This document shows, piece by piece, positions 36,106 through 44,680 of a DNA stretch of 64,000 nt. The position numbers were made by a program, and so were the translations under genes. This DNA comes from Sphingomonadales bacterium UBA7471. GTDB lineage: Bacteria > Pseudomonadota > Alphaproteobacteria > Sphingomonadales > Sphingomonadaceae. The notes under the pieces are model-generated. The model was not told the DNA's origin, searched no databases, and saw only the letters and a program-made list of their open reading frames with translations. The DNA is taken from NCBI GenBank assembly GCA_002479765.1, contig DLOZ01000024.1:63295-127294 (forward strand), read 5' to 3'. Each line of letters begins with the position of its first letter. The stretch's first letter is position 1.

Positions 36106-36823
36106 CGGCCTCGTCCTTTTAAGCGCGGCCGCGTGCCTGTCGCCAGCACCGGCGCTGGCGCAAGCATGGCAGTGCCAGCCCACAAACTATCTGCCCCGTC
36201 CAGCACTGGAGCTTCCGCCACCCGATCAGGTCCGGCGCACGGCGATTGCGGGCTATATTCTGGCCTTAAGCTGGAGCCCCGAATATTGCCGCGGGCGGGA
36301 ACGCGACCCGGCGATGCGGTTTCAATGTTCCGGGACAATTGGCGACTTCGGCTTCATCGTTCACGGCCTTTGGCCCGAAGCAAAGGGACCAAATTATCCG
36401 CAATATTGCCGGCCGGTGGGCGTGCTGCCGCGGCAAACCATTACCAACAACATCTGCCTAAGTCCGTCGCCGCAATTGCTGCAGCACCAATGGGCCAAGC
36501 ATGGCAGCTGTATGGCCAAAACGCCGGAAGCTTATTTCGGTGCGGTGCGGCTGCTGTTCAAGGCGATTGAGTTTCCCGACATGGTGCGGCTTTCGCGCGA
36601 GCCAGAACGCGGAACGCCATTAACCGCAGCGACGATTGCCGAGAGATTTGCCGAATTGAATGACGGCATGCCAGCGGACTCAGTGACGGTAAAGGTCAGC
36701 CCGAAAGGCTGGCTTCAAGAAATACGCATTTGCCTAGACCGCGCATTCCAACCGCGACGATGCCCCAGCTTTAGCCGGGCGGCATCACGCACAGCGCTCG
36801 TCAAAATCTGGCGCGGGCGTTAA
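36092..36823 (+). CDS. RNase T2-family protein with an altered active site
   Basis: A 243-residue exported protein: signal peptide MRRLSGLVLLSAAACLSPAP, cleavage near ALAQA. The first active-site motif is FIVHGLWPE (His91). The second reads HQWAKHGSC (132-140): His132 and His137 are present, but the residue that is Glu in active T2 enzymes (HEWxKHG) is Gln133. Cysteines fit the family's disulfides. T2 enzymes cut RNA in the periplasm or outside the cell; here activity may be reduced or lost. It overlaps nadC by 14 bp and is convergent with the DUF4112 gene, overlapping it by 4 bp. Confidence 0.87.
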   Translation: MRRLSGLVLLSAAACLSPAPALAQAWQCQPTNYLPRPALELPPPDQVRRTAIAGYILALSWSPEYCRGRERDPAMRFQCSGTIGDFGFIVHGLWPEAKGPNYPQYCRPVGVLPRQTITNNICLSPSPQLLQHQWAKHGSCMAKTPEAYFGAVRLLFKAIEFPDMVRLSREPERGTPLTAATIAERFAELNDGMPADSVTVKVSPKGWLQEIRICLDRAFQPRRCPSFSRAASRTALVKIWRGR

Positions 36824-37248
36824 CGTTCGATAATCCGCGTGGACGGATGATGTTTGTCCAAATGCTTTCGGATGATCTTCAGGTTTTTCGTATTTGACCG
36901 CCACACCAAGTCAAAGGCATCGCCCAAAAATGGCACCGCGCCAATTGCGGTATCAATGCCGATGTTCGCACTCATGCGCACAAGCTGCCATTTTGACATG
37001 CCCAGATTGCGGCCTTCCCAGACCATATAGGCGCCCATGGCTGCGGTCACGAGATCGCCGAGGACGGGCACCAAGCCGATGACGGTGTCTAAGCCAACCG
37101 GGATTTTTGTGCCGGGAATATGAAACGCCCGTTCCAGCACTTTTTCGAGTGCTTCGACGCGCATGCGAACGGCCCGTGGGTCGTTGCCCATTCCGGGCAG
37201 GTCCTTGGCAATGTGCGCAAACTGTTCCTGCGAAATCGGCACGGGCAT
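36820..37248 (-). CDS. DUF4112 domain protein
   Basis: A 142-residue protein. IPVGLDTVIGLVPVLGDLVT and NIGIDTAIGAVPFLGDAFDL are the paired GxDxxxGxxPxxGD motifs of DUF4112, a small, partly membrane-inserted family of unknown role. The C-terminus is basic. The ATG at 37248 is preceded by AAAGGAG at ideal spacing, which decides the start. It is 13 bp after the lipoprotein gene and probably the last gene of the PBP run. Confidence 0.88.
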   Translation of the reverse strand: MPVPISQEQFAHIAKDLPGMGNDPRAVRMRVEALEKVLERAFHIPGTKIPVGLDTVIGLVPVLGDLVTAAMGAYMVWEGRNLGMSKWQLVRMSANIGIDTAIGAVPFLGDAFDLVWRSNTKNLKIIRKHLDKHHPSTRIIER

Positions 37249-37261
37249 CTCTCCTTTGGAC

Positions 37262-38716
37262 CTATGTTGGGTCCCGCCCGAGATATTGCAACAGGTGCCA
37301 GCCCCGTCCGTTGGCAAAGTGCCCCAAAAGACCCGGCCGCACGACCGACCAGCGCAGCGGATTGGCAATTGGAATAAAACCAAGCGTGGATTGCATTTCC
37401 GCCTCCGCCTGCCCCAATAATTGCGCGCGCATTGCCATGTCCTTTGTCATGCGCGCCTCTGCGACGATTGCGTCCGCCCGCGCGTTACATATTGCCGCAA
37501 ATTTGCAGGACAATTGGTCCAGGTACCACGCAGGGCTGGATTGCTGTGCCGTCAGGTCAATCAAACGCAGGTCATGCGGCCGATCGGCGGTCACCCTTTC
37601 AATATCGACACCCACGGCTGCTAGGTCGGCGCGCAGGCGCGCAAAAAATATGCGGCTGCCATACCCACGTGGCAGGGCAACACGCAAAGGCCGGATCGCA
37701 CCGTTCGCACGCTTCCAGTTTGCAATGCTTGCCGCCGCCATCGACCGCCTTTGGTCCATGGATGGCGCCGCCCAATCGGGCCGAGAAATGTCCGCGCGGT
37801 TCGGCAAGCTTTCGGGCACCAGCGTGACCGTTTCGCGCCATGCGAAGATGTCGAATGCTGTCAGCAACTTTGGCCGGTCAATGGCCATCGCGATTGCCGT
37901 GCGGTTGTCCTTGTTCGCTAAAAAAGGTCCAGCCTGCACCACCATCAATCCAAACAAACCCGGGACAGCATCAAACTGGATCTCATTGGCATTGATCTTT
38001 GCAGCTTCGAGCAACGGGAAAGTTTCAAAACGGCCACCCTCAATCAAATCGGTCTGCCCAAGCACATAACGCGCGAGCACCAACGACGCTTCGCCCCGGC
38101 GGAGCGTAACGCTTGCGGTGCCAAGAACCGCCGTCCCCTCGGCATCGATTTCATTGCGCCGCAACTGCATAGCCTGACCCAATTTCTTGGCCTGCATCGG
38201 ACCGGACCCGGCACCGCGACGTAATAATCCGAATTCGGGCAAAGCAAGCAGCTCAAGCAAATAAGGCATCGGGGCCTTCAGCCGGATTTCAACGACCTTG
38301 CCTGTCATTGCGACGACGCGGTCAATGACGGCGAGCTCTGACCCCATACGGCCCTTTTTGAGTTCACTTATGCGCCGGGTCAAAAGTTGCGCGACCTCTT
38401 GCGCGTTTAGTTCTCGCCCATCGTTCCACCGCGCCTTATTCAGGCGGAACATATAACTCATACCGTCATCATTAACGATCCAGCGGCTCGCCAACCCCGG
38501 CGCGACGCGGCCTTTTTCGTCGAAGGTAACAAGCCCTTGCGCCGTGGCACTGCGCAGATAGGCAGAGGCGAGCGGCAATGGCACAGCAGACACGTTGAAC
38601 GGCTTGGGACGATCCTCAATCACATCCACACGGACCCGTTCATTGTCGACGCCCTGCGAACAACCGGCAAGTGTAGCCGACAGCATCAAAAGCAAAAACG
38701 GCAGCAAACGGATCAT
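37262..38716 (-). CDS. ABC-type peptide substrate-binding lipoprotein (SBP_bac_5 family)
   Basis: A 484-residue protein with a lipoprotein signal (MIRLLPFLLLMLSATLAGCS; lipobox LAGC, Cys at residue 19). The body shows the DppA/OppA order: LVTFDEKGRVAPGLASRWIV, FRLNKARWNDGRELNAQEVA, VEIRLKAPMPYLLELLA, and a late IALAIDRPK-like segment (NRTAIAMAIDRPKLL). It should bind peptides or related ligands at the membrane. No permease or ATPase gene is adjacent, so it may feed a transporter encoded elsewhere or work as a sensor. It follows the protease gene after 42 bp. Confidence 0.85.
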   Translation of the reverse strand: MIRLLPFLLLMLSATLAGCSQGVDNERVRVDVIEDRPKPFNVSAVPLPLASAYLRSATAQGLVTFDEKGRVAPGLASRWIVNDDGMSYMFRLNKARWNDGRELNAQEVAQLLTRRISELKKGRMGSELAVIDRVVAMTGKVVEIRLKAPMPYLLELLALPEFGLLRRGAGSGPMQAKKLGQAMQLRRNEIDAEGTAVLGTASVTLRRGEASLVLARYVLGQTDLIEGGRFETFPLLEAAKINANEIQFDAVPGLFGLMVVQAGPFLANKDNRTAIAMAIDRPKLLTAFDIFAWRETVTLVPESLPNRADISRPDWAAPSMDQRRSMAAASIANWKRANGAIRPLRVALPRGYGSRIFFARLRADLAAVGVDIERVTADRPHDLRLIDLTAQQSSPAWYLDQLSCKFAAICNARADAIVAEARMTKDMAMRAQLLGQAEAEMQSTLGFIPIANPLRWSVVRPGLLGHFANGRGWHLLQYLGRDPT

Positions 38717-38758
38717 GCGGCCACCATAATCAGAATGTCGCGGTGCACAATCCACGAT

Positions 38759-40318
38759 TCATCGGTCAGTGCAGGTGAACAGCAATATCTCGTTCGGGGC
38801 GGGCGGCAATTGTGCAGCAATCGCCTTATTCATATTGTCGATATTGGTCAGCTGGCTCGCGTCCGTTGTACATGTCTTCACGTCATAACGCTGGCGCGCT
38901 TCGCGGGCGGACTGCATGGCGTCTGTACCCGGCAGAAAACGCTCAATACGATAGATGTTGGTGTCGGGGGCATAACTCGTCACCGAAATTTGTGCATCAT
39001 TGTTCGGCACAAAGCTTCGGACCCATCGGCCACCGCTTTCAACATATTGCGTACGGCCATTGACGCATCCGTCCGGCCGCCACGTGAAATCAACATCAGC
39101 GGTTTCGGACATGGTGATACGGCTGCGTTCGGGCTGCAGCACGCATATTTTGGCCACTTCGGTCACGGCCACTTTTACCGCTTCATCCTGCGGCGCATCG
39201 GCGGTTAGGGCCGCACGCACCCTGTCATCGACCTCGTCGAAAGAGGGGCGCGCTGCAAAAATACCGACGGCCGAAACCAGTAATATCGCGCCCGCAGCGG
39301 CAGCCGCCTTGAAACGATCATTTTGCCCACGCTCCGAAAATTGCCACGCTGCGCCGCCGGCGACAGCACTTAAGACCAGCAGCAAAACCGCAAGCGCGAT
39401 GTGGTTTTCGCGGGCCGATATCACGGCGTGTTCGGCGTCACTGCGCACTTTGCCTTCACGGCTGCGCCGCAATTCGGCGGCGACGCGTGCTTCTTTCTCA
39501 ACCTTGGCACGGGCGGCTGCTTCAAGCTCCGCCTCAGCGCGGGTCAATTCCGCGACCGAGCGGCAATCGCCACGAACCGTCCGGAATGCGACGCCTTGAT
39601 TGTCGAGAAAGGCCGCGAGCTCGCGCGTTGAAATGGCGAAGTAAAACTCGGCGCCGCCATCGTTCGCTACTGATCCAAAGCTGTTGATGCCGACAACACG
39701 GCCACATGCATCGACAATGGGCCCGCCGCTATTGCCCGGTGCAATGGGCGCGGTGTGCAAAAGCGATTCAACGGACTTCGATGTCCGGCCCGATGAAATC
39801 GTGCCCCGCGTTTTAACCGGCGGTTGAGGGCGCAGCACGTCCGCCTCGCTTTGTTCAAGCGCGACATCCACGCTGGCCGGATAACCAATTGCGAAGACAT
39901 CCGCGCCGTCGGATACCGTGCCCGCAAATATGCTGGCGGGGACCAACGCGCCGGAAGAAAGCTGCAGAAGCGCAAGGTCTTTGCGCGCGACCACCGCGGA
40001 CACCGTGGCGCGATAGCTTTGCGTCCCGTCAGAGGGCACAACGACAATTTCGACACTGTCGTCGAAGCGCGCCTGTTCCACGACATGTGCGTTGGTAATG
40101 ACCTTGTTGCGGTCAACAACCACGCCGGAACCAATGCTGACAATGGTTTGCTGGCCTTCTGCGGAGCTAAAAACGACGATGCGCACAACACTGCGTGCGG
40201 CAGCGCTAATATCACTCGCATCTGCATATGCCGGGGTCGCAGCGATCACGCCGAGGACACATGCCAGTGCGAGCGCGAGTTTTTTAATGCTTGAGTGCAA
40301 GGACCGGACGACCATCAT
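38759..40318 (-). CDS. Membrane-bound trypsin-like serine protease
   Basis: A 519-residue protein. A signal/anchor (about residues 12-33) precedes a trypsin domain with His in VITNAHVVEQA, Asp in RKDLALLQLS and Ser in IAPGNSGGPIVDACG, so the triad is complete. A charged coiled coil (about 260-305, rich in Ala/Glu/Arg) and two hydrophobic segments (IALAVLLLVLSAVAGGAAW and GAILLVSAVGIFAA) follow, then a Cys-containing C-terminal domain of about 150 residues that I do not recognise. There is no PDZ domain, unlike the DegP-type protease at 10080. It overlaps the PBP gene by 4 bp. Confidence 0.85.
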   Translation of the reverse strand: MMVVRSLHSSIKKLALALACVLGVIAATPAYADASDISAAARSVVRIVVFSSAEGQQTIVSIGSGVVVDRNKVITNAHVVEQARFDDSVEIVVVPSDGTQSYRATVSAVVARKDLALLQLSSGALVPASIFAGTVSDGADVFAIGYPASVDVALEQSEADVLRPQPPVKTRGTISSGRTSKSVESLLHTAPIAPGNSGGPIVDACGRVVGINSFGSVANDGGAEFYFAISTRELAAFLDNQGVAFRTVRGDCRSVAELTRAEAELEAAARAKVEKEARVAAELRRSREGKVRSDAEHAVISARENHIALAVLLLVLSAVAGGAAWQFSERGQNDRFKAAAAAGAILLVSAVGIFAARPSFDEVDDRVRAALTADAPQDEAVKVAVTEVAKICVLQPERSRITMSETADVDFTWRPDGCVNGRTQYVESGGRWVRSFVPNNDAQISVTSYAPDTNIYRIERFLPGTDAMQSAREARQRYDVKTCTTDASQLTNIDNMNKAIAAQLPPAPNEILLFTCTDR

Positions 40319-42423
40319 CGCGGACCTTGCGCGGGTCGGGTTTCGGGCGGCGCAGGCTGGATATTCACGCCTTCACGGTTAAGCTTAACCTCCACCGGCA
40401 TACCGCCGACCTCAGCGTTCACGGTGACGCCCTCGCCTTGGTCTATCCGGACTTCCGCGTTGCCAACATCGACGGGAAGTTCGCTGAGTTCTGGCAAGTC
40501 CAACGGTTCAATCGGGCCTTCGGGGTCAGGTTGCTGACGCGTTTTAGGCCTTGCTGCAGGCGCCGCATTGCGGATCGACTGCGCCATAAAATCGCGCCAG
40601 ATGCGTGCCGGCAAACCGCCGCCGTTGACGCCGCTGAGCGGGGTGTTGTCATCATTGCCAATCCAGACACCAACCACGAGGTTACCCGCAAATCCGACAA
40701 ATAATGCGTCGCGATTGTCTTGGCTCGTTCCTGTTTTGCCATATGCGGGGATGGACAGCCGCGCCGCGCGTCCGGTCCCCTTATTGACCGTCGCACCCAG
40801 CAAATCGAGCAACATGCTGTGCGTACGGCTGCTGAATGAACGTGGTCCAGAGAACAGCCACTCGATCCAGCCTTGTTCTTCGCGTTTGATGGCGTGCGGT
40901 TCAACGGGCCACTGGTTACCCGCCACGCCAGCATAGGCAGCCGTCAGCTCCATCAGGGTCAGGCCCGAACTGCCCAGCGCCATGCTCTGGTCCATCGTCA
41001 ATGGACTGCGCACGCCCAGATCCGTGGCCGCGCGCGCCACCGCTTCGCCGCCAACTTTTTGATACAGGCGGACCGCAGCCACGTTGCTTGACTGGGCAAA
41101 TGCCTGCTCCAGCGTAATGTCGCCGCGGTAATTCTGCCCCGAATTTTTGGGGCGGTACGCGCCTTCATTGATCGGCGTATCGGCAATCAGTGATTCAGGC
41201 GTCATCCCGGACCGGAGCGCGGCCAAATAGACAAACAGTTTGAAGGTTGACCCCGGCTGCCGCCTTGCCTGCGTCGCACGGTTAAACGCGGAATCCTTAT
41301 AGCTGCGGCCACCGACCATGGCGACGACTTCGCCATTGGGGCGCATTGCAACGAGCGCGATTTGGGCATTGCCAACGGCGGATCGCGCCACGACCTTGCG
41401 GGCGATATTCTGCAATCGCGCATCCAATGTCGTGGTAATCCTGACGTCGGCATAGCCGCTGTCGGTCATCAGCCGTGCTTGGGGAATGGCCCAGTCTGCA
41501 AAATAGGTTCCGGTGGGCAGCGTTTCGCGCACGCGAACGTCAAGCCGCGCAACGGGCGTTGCGTCGGCCTTGGCCCGCGTAATGACATTATTGGCGACCA
41601 TTGCATTCAGCACCAATTGCGCCCGCTTGGCCGCGCGTTCGGGGTTCTTTGTCGGGGCAAGCCGCGATGGTGCCTGTACAAGTCCGGCAAGCATCACCGC
41701 TTGGCTGAGCGTCAGGCGCTCGGGTTGCCTATAAAAATAATGTAAGGACGCTGCGCGCAGGCCGTAGACATTGTCGCCAAAATAGACGTTCGACAAATAA
41801 CGCTCAAGAATTTCGTCCTTCGTCAAACGCCCTTCCAACCAGAAGGCGATGAGCATCTCGCGCGCCTTGCGCGTCAGGCTGCGCTCCGGCGTCAGAAACG
41901 TGAATTTCGCGAGCTGCTGCGTAATCGTGCTGCCGCCCTGCGTCATTCCGCTGCCCGAAACATTCGACCAGAACGCCCGCGCAAGGCCGCGAGGGTCGAT
42001 ACCGAAATGGGAATAAAACCGGCGATCTTCGATGGACAAAAACGCCTGTACGACGTGCGGGGGCAGCGTGCCAACATCAACCGGCTTATCGACGATAGCC
42101 CCGTTCCGCGCGATGGGCGTACCATCCGACGCCAGCAGCGTAATGCGCGGCGGTGCGATGGGCTGCAGCGATTTGGACAATGGCGCCGTAATCGCAAGCC
42201 ACAATATCAACAATATGAACAGGCCAAGCAGGGCCGCGCTGGTACGGCTAAACCACCACCAGCGGGTTTTGCCCAAGATAAGACGCCGCGTCGACGCTGG
42301 TTTGGCATCGGGATTCCAAGGCTGTGGGTCATCGGGAAAGCGCTGCGCATAGCTTTCATCGAAGGCCGCAAGACGGCCGTCAATATCCGAAGGAATGTGA
42401 GAAGAGGAGCGCCGGAAAAGCAT
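40315..42423 (-). CDS. Class A penicillin-binding protein (glycosyltransferase/transpeptidase)
   Basis: A 702-residue inner-membrane protein. A cytoplasmic tail precedes one membrane segment (about 57-80). The GT51 domain has SIEDRRFYSHFGIDPRGL, GGSTITQQLAKFTFL and LERYLSNVYFGDNVYG. The transpeptidase domain has PGSTFKLFVYLAALRSG (SxxK), SSN in AFAQSSNVAAV, and YGKTGTSQDNRDALFVGF (KTG). It polymerises and crosslinks peptidoglycan. It is the first gene of the run PBP, protease, peptide-binding lipoprotein, DUF4112. Confidence 0.94.
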   Translation of the reverse strand: MLFRRSSSHIPSDIDGRLAAFDESYAQRFPDDPQPWNPDAKPASTRRLILGKTRWWWFSRTSAALLGLFILLILWLAITAPLSKSLQPIAPPRITLLASDGTPIARNGAIVDKPVDVGTLPPHVVQAFLSIEDRRFYSHFGIDPRGLARAFWSNVSGSGMTQGGSTITQQLAKFTFLTPERSLTRKAREMLIAFWLEGRLTKDEILERYLSNVYFGDNVYGLRAASLHYFYRQPERLTLSQAVMLAGLVQAPSRLAPTKNPERAAKRAQLVLNAMVANNVITRAKADATPVARLDVRVRETLPTGTYFADWAIPQARLMTDSGYADVRITTTLDARLQNIARKVVARSAVGNAQIALVAMRPNGEVVAMVGGRSYKDSAFNRATQARRQPGSTFKLFVYLAALRSGMTPESLIADTPINEGAYRPKNSGQNYRGDITLEQAFAQSSNVAAVRLYQKVGGEAVARAATDLGVRSPLTMDQSMALGSSGLTLMELTAAYAGVAGNQWPVEPHAIKREEQGWIEWLFSGPRSFSSRTHSMLLDLLGATVNKGTGRAARLSIPAYGKTGTSQDNRDALFVGFAGNLVVGVWIGNDDNTPLSGVNGGGLPARIWRDFMAQSIRNAAPAARPKTRQQPDPEGPIEPLDLPELSELPVDVGNAEVRIDQGEGVTVNAEVGGMPVEVKLNREGVNIQPAPPETRPAQGPR

Positions 42424-42557
42424 CGCGTGGCTGTATTATATCGATATAACGGTGAATGCGAGGGTATATTTGCGCTTTTCGCTGAACGTCAGATGAAGAC
42501 GCTTTTTAGCGCCCACCCGCATCCAGCCAATAGTGCCCAAATTCTCTGCCGATGGGG

Positions 42558-43550
42558 CTAAGCCCTGCCGAGGTCGCCTTGACCGACGGTCCCGCTTGCC
42601 ATTTCCAGCATCCGGTCTAGGCTCTTTTTGGCGGCCAAACGGACGGTTTCGTCGAGATGTATCTGCGGCTGAAGGTCGCGCAGCGCGAGATACAGCTTCT
42701 CCATCGTGTTGAGCGCCATATAGGGGCAGATATTGCACGCGCAGTTGCCGTCAGCGCCCGGCGCACCGATGAAGGTCTTGGTGGGTTCCGCCTTTTCCAT
42801 CTGGTGGATGATGTGCGGCTCGGTCGCGACGATGAGCGTGTCGCCCTTCATCGTCTGCGCATATTGCAAGATACCGCTGGTGCTGCCGACATAATCGGCA
42901 TGATCGATGATATGCGGCGGGCATTCGGGATGCGCGGCCACTGGAACGCCGGGATGCTGCGCTTTCAGTTTCAGCAGCTCGGTTTCCGAAAACGCCTCAT
43001 GCACAATGCACACGCCCGGCCACAGCAGCATGTCACGGTTGAACTTACGGCTCAGATAGCCGCCCAAATGCCGGTCAGGTCCAAAAATGATTTTTTGTTC
43101 GGGAGGGATTTGGCTCAAAATCGTCTCGGCGCTTGAGGATGTGACGATGATATCGGACAGCGCTTTCACCTCCGCCGAACAATTGATGTAGGTCAGCGCG
43201 ATATGGTCAGGATGTGCTTCCCGGAACGCCTTAAATTTGCCGGGGGGGCACGCGTCTTCCAATGAACAGCCCGCCGCCATATCGGGCAAAATGACGGTCT
43301 TTTGCGGGCTCAATATTTTCGCCGTCTCGGCCATGAACTTCACGCCGCAAAACGCGATGACATCCGCGTCGGTTTCCGCCGCACGCTTGCTGAGTTCGAG
43401 CGAGTCACCGACAAAATCTGCAAGGTCCTGAATTTCCGGCTTTTGATAATAATGCGCGAGAATGACAGCATTGCGTTCTTTTTTCAGCCGCTGAATTTCA
43501 GCGAGCAGGTCAAGTCCTTGCAGATTTTCGCGGGCTACAGGGGCGTTCAT
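42558..43550 (-). CDS. nadA: Quinolinate synthase (NadA)
   Basis: A 330-residue [4Fe-4S] enzyme that condenses iminoaspartate and DHAP to quinolinate. VILAHYYQKPEIQDLADFVG and FCGVKFMAETAKIL open the protein; the cluster Cys are expected in AGCSLEDACPPGKF, the segment near NCSAEVKALSD, and NCACNICPYMALNTMEKL. It sits between the PBP gene and an MBL hydrolase, apart from nadB and nadC. Confidence 0.96.
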   Translation of the reverse strand: MNAPVARENLQGLDLLAEIQRLKKERNAVILAHYYQKPEIQDLADFVGDSLELSKRAAETDADVIAFCGVKFMAETAKILSPQKTVILPDMAAGCSLEDACPPGKFKAFREAHPDHIALTYINCSAEVKALSDIIVTSSSAETILSQIPPEQKIIFGPDRHLGGYLSRKFNRDMLLWPGVCIVHEAFSETELLKLKAQHPGVPVAAHPECPPHIIDHADYVGSTSGILQYAQTMKGDTLIVATEPHIIHQMEKAEPTKTFIGAPGADGNCACNICPYMALNTMEKLYLALRDLQPQIHLDETVRLAAKKSLDRMLEMASGTVGQGDLGRA

Positions 43551-43659
43551 TGGGTCGTACCTTTGCGTTGCAGATGTGTCATCTGCGTCTCGAGTGGAGC
43601 TCTATGTGGTCTATTAGACCGAACGAAACAAGTTCTGGCGGGGGCTTTTACGGTCTTTT

Positions 43660-44571
43660 TTACGGGATTAAATGCCAACCATTGCCTTGGGCAGCCACCC
43701 GGCCCTGATTTTGCAAATCGATGAGATGCGCCAATACCGACCGGCCGGCAGCGCCCGTCAAACGTGGGTCGAGCCCCTTGTACATTGCAGCGACCATGTC
43801 GGGAATGTGCCCCTCGCCTGCTTCAAGCAATTTCAGAATCTGGCGTTCCCGCTGACGCCGGTGACCAATCATGCCGCGCACAAGCTGCCTTGGGTTTTCG
43901 ACCGCTGGCCCATGTGCGGGGTAATAAATGCGATCCGTGCGTTCATATAATTTTTGCAGCGATGCCAGATAATCGCTCATATCGCCATCGGGCGGGCTGA
44001 CGACGCTGGTGGACCATTTCATGACATGGTCGCCGGTAAACAGCGCCCCACTCTCAACCAGTCCGTAACATATATGGTTGCTGGTGTGGCCAGGGGTCGT
44101 GACGGCTTCCAACGTCCACCCGTCGCCGGAAATACGCTCACCATCGGCAAGAATGCGGTCGGGGGCATAATCGGGGTCAAAAGCACTATCGGAACGCGGG
44201 CCATCGTCGCGCAAGACAAGCGGCGCGCAACCGATGATGGATGCGCCTGTCGCCGCCTTCAACGGCGCTGCCGCTGGCGAATGATCGCGATGGGTGTGCG
44301 TGCACATGATGGCCGCGACACGCTGACCGGCAACAGCGCGCAAGATCGCCTCGACATGCCCCTCGCCATTAATATCAGCCGGATCGCCAATGCTCATCCC
44401 GCTGCCGACTGGGCCCGGGTCGATAATTGCAACATCGGATCCTGCGCCAACCAACCAGGTTTGCGTGCCTGTATAGGTGTAAGGCGAGGCATTGGGCGCC
44501 AGTACGCGGCGCACAAGGGGTTCGTGCTGCTCGGTTTCGCCAGCTTCTATGCTATCGGGCCAGTTGCTCAT
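43660..44571 (-). CDS. MBL-fold metallo-hydrolase (LACTB2/glyoxalase II-like)
   Basis: A 303-residue hydrolase. CTHTHRDHSPAAAPLKAATG is the zinc-binding HxHxDH motif, HTSNHICYGL and FTGDHVMKWSTS give further ligands, and the C-terminal YPAHGPAVENPRQLVRGMI with a winged-helix-like tail (LTGAAGRSVLAHLIDLQNQG) resembles the LACTB2 endoribonuclease-like branch. The substrate is not known. I start it at the ATG for MSNWPDSIEAG; an ATG six codons upstream is possible. Confidence 0.88.
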   Translation of the reverse strand: MSNWPDSIEAGETEQHEPLVRRVLAPNASPYTYTGTQTWLVGAGSDVAIIDPGPVGSGMSIGDPADINGEGHVEAILRAVAGQRVAAIMCTHTHRDHSPAAAPLKAATGASIIGCAPLVLRDDGPRSDSAFDPDYAPDRILADGERISGDGWTLEAVTTPGHTSNHICYGLVESGALFTGDHVMKWSTSVVSPPDGDMSDYLASLQKLYERTDRIYYPAHGPAVENPRQLVRGMIGHRRQRERQILKLLEAGEGHIPDMVAAMYKGLDPRLTGAAGRSVLAHLIDLQNQGRVAAQGNGWHLIP

Positions 44572-44601
44572 GAACTGGCTATGGCGCAATGTAACGCAAA
44601 G

Positions 44602-44630
44602 AAAAAGGGGCGGTTCGCAAAAACCGCCCC
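44602..44630 (-). terminator. Rho-independent terminator after the M56 gene
   Basis: On the minus strand GGGGCGGTTTTTGCGAACCG continues as CCCC and then TTTTTC: an 8-pair GC-rich stem and a U-run, about 50 bp after the M56 stop. It separates the BlaI/M56 pair from the MBL hydrolase. Confidence 0.88.
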
Positions 44631-44680
44631 AAATCTTCTATCACAAGCCGAGCGTAACGGCCCAGCGAATGGATTGGCGT

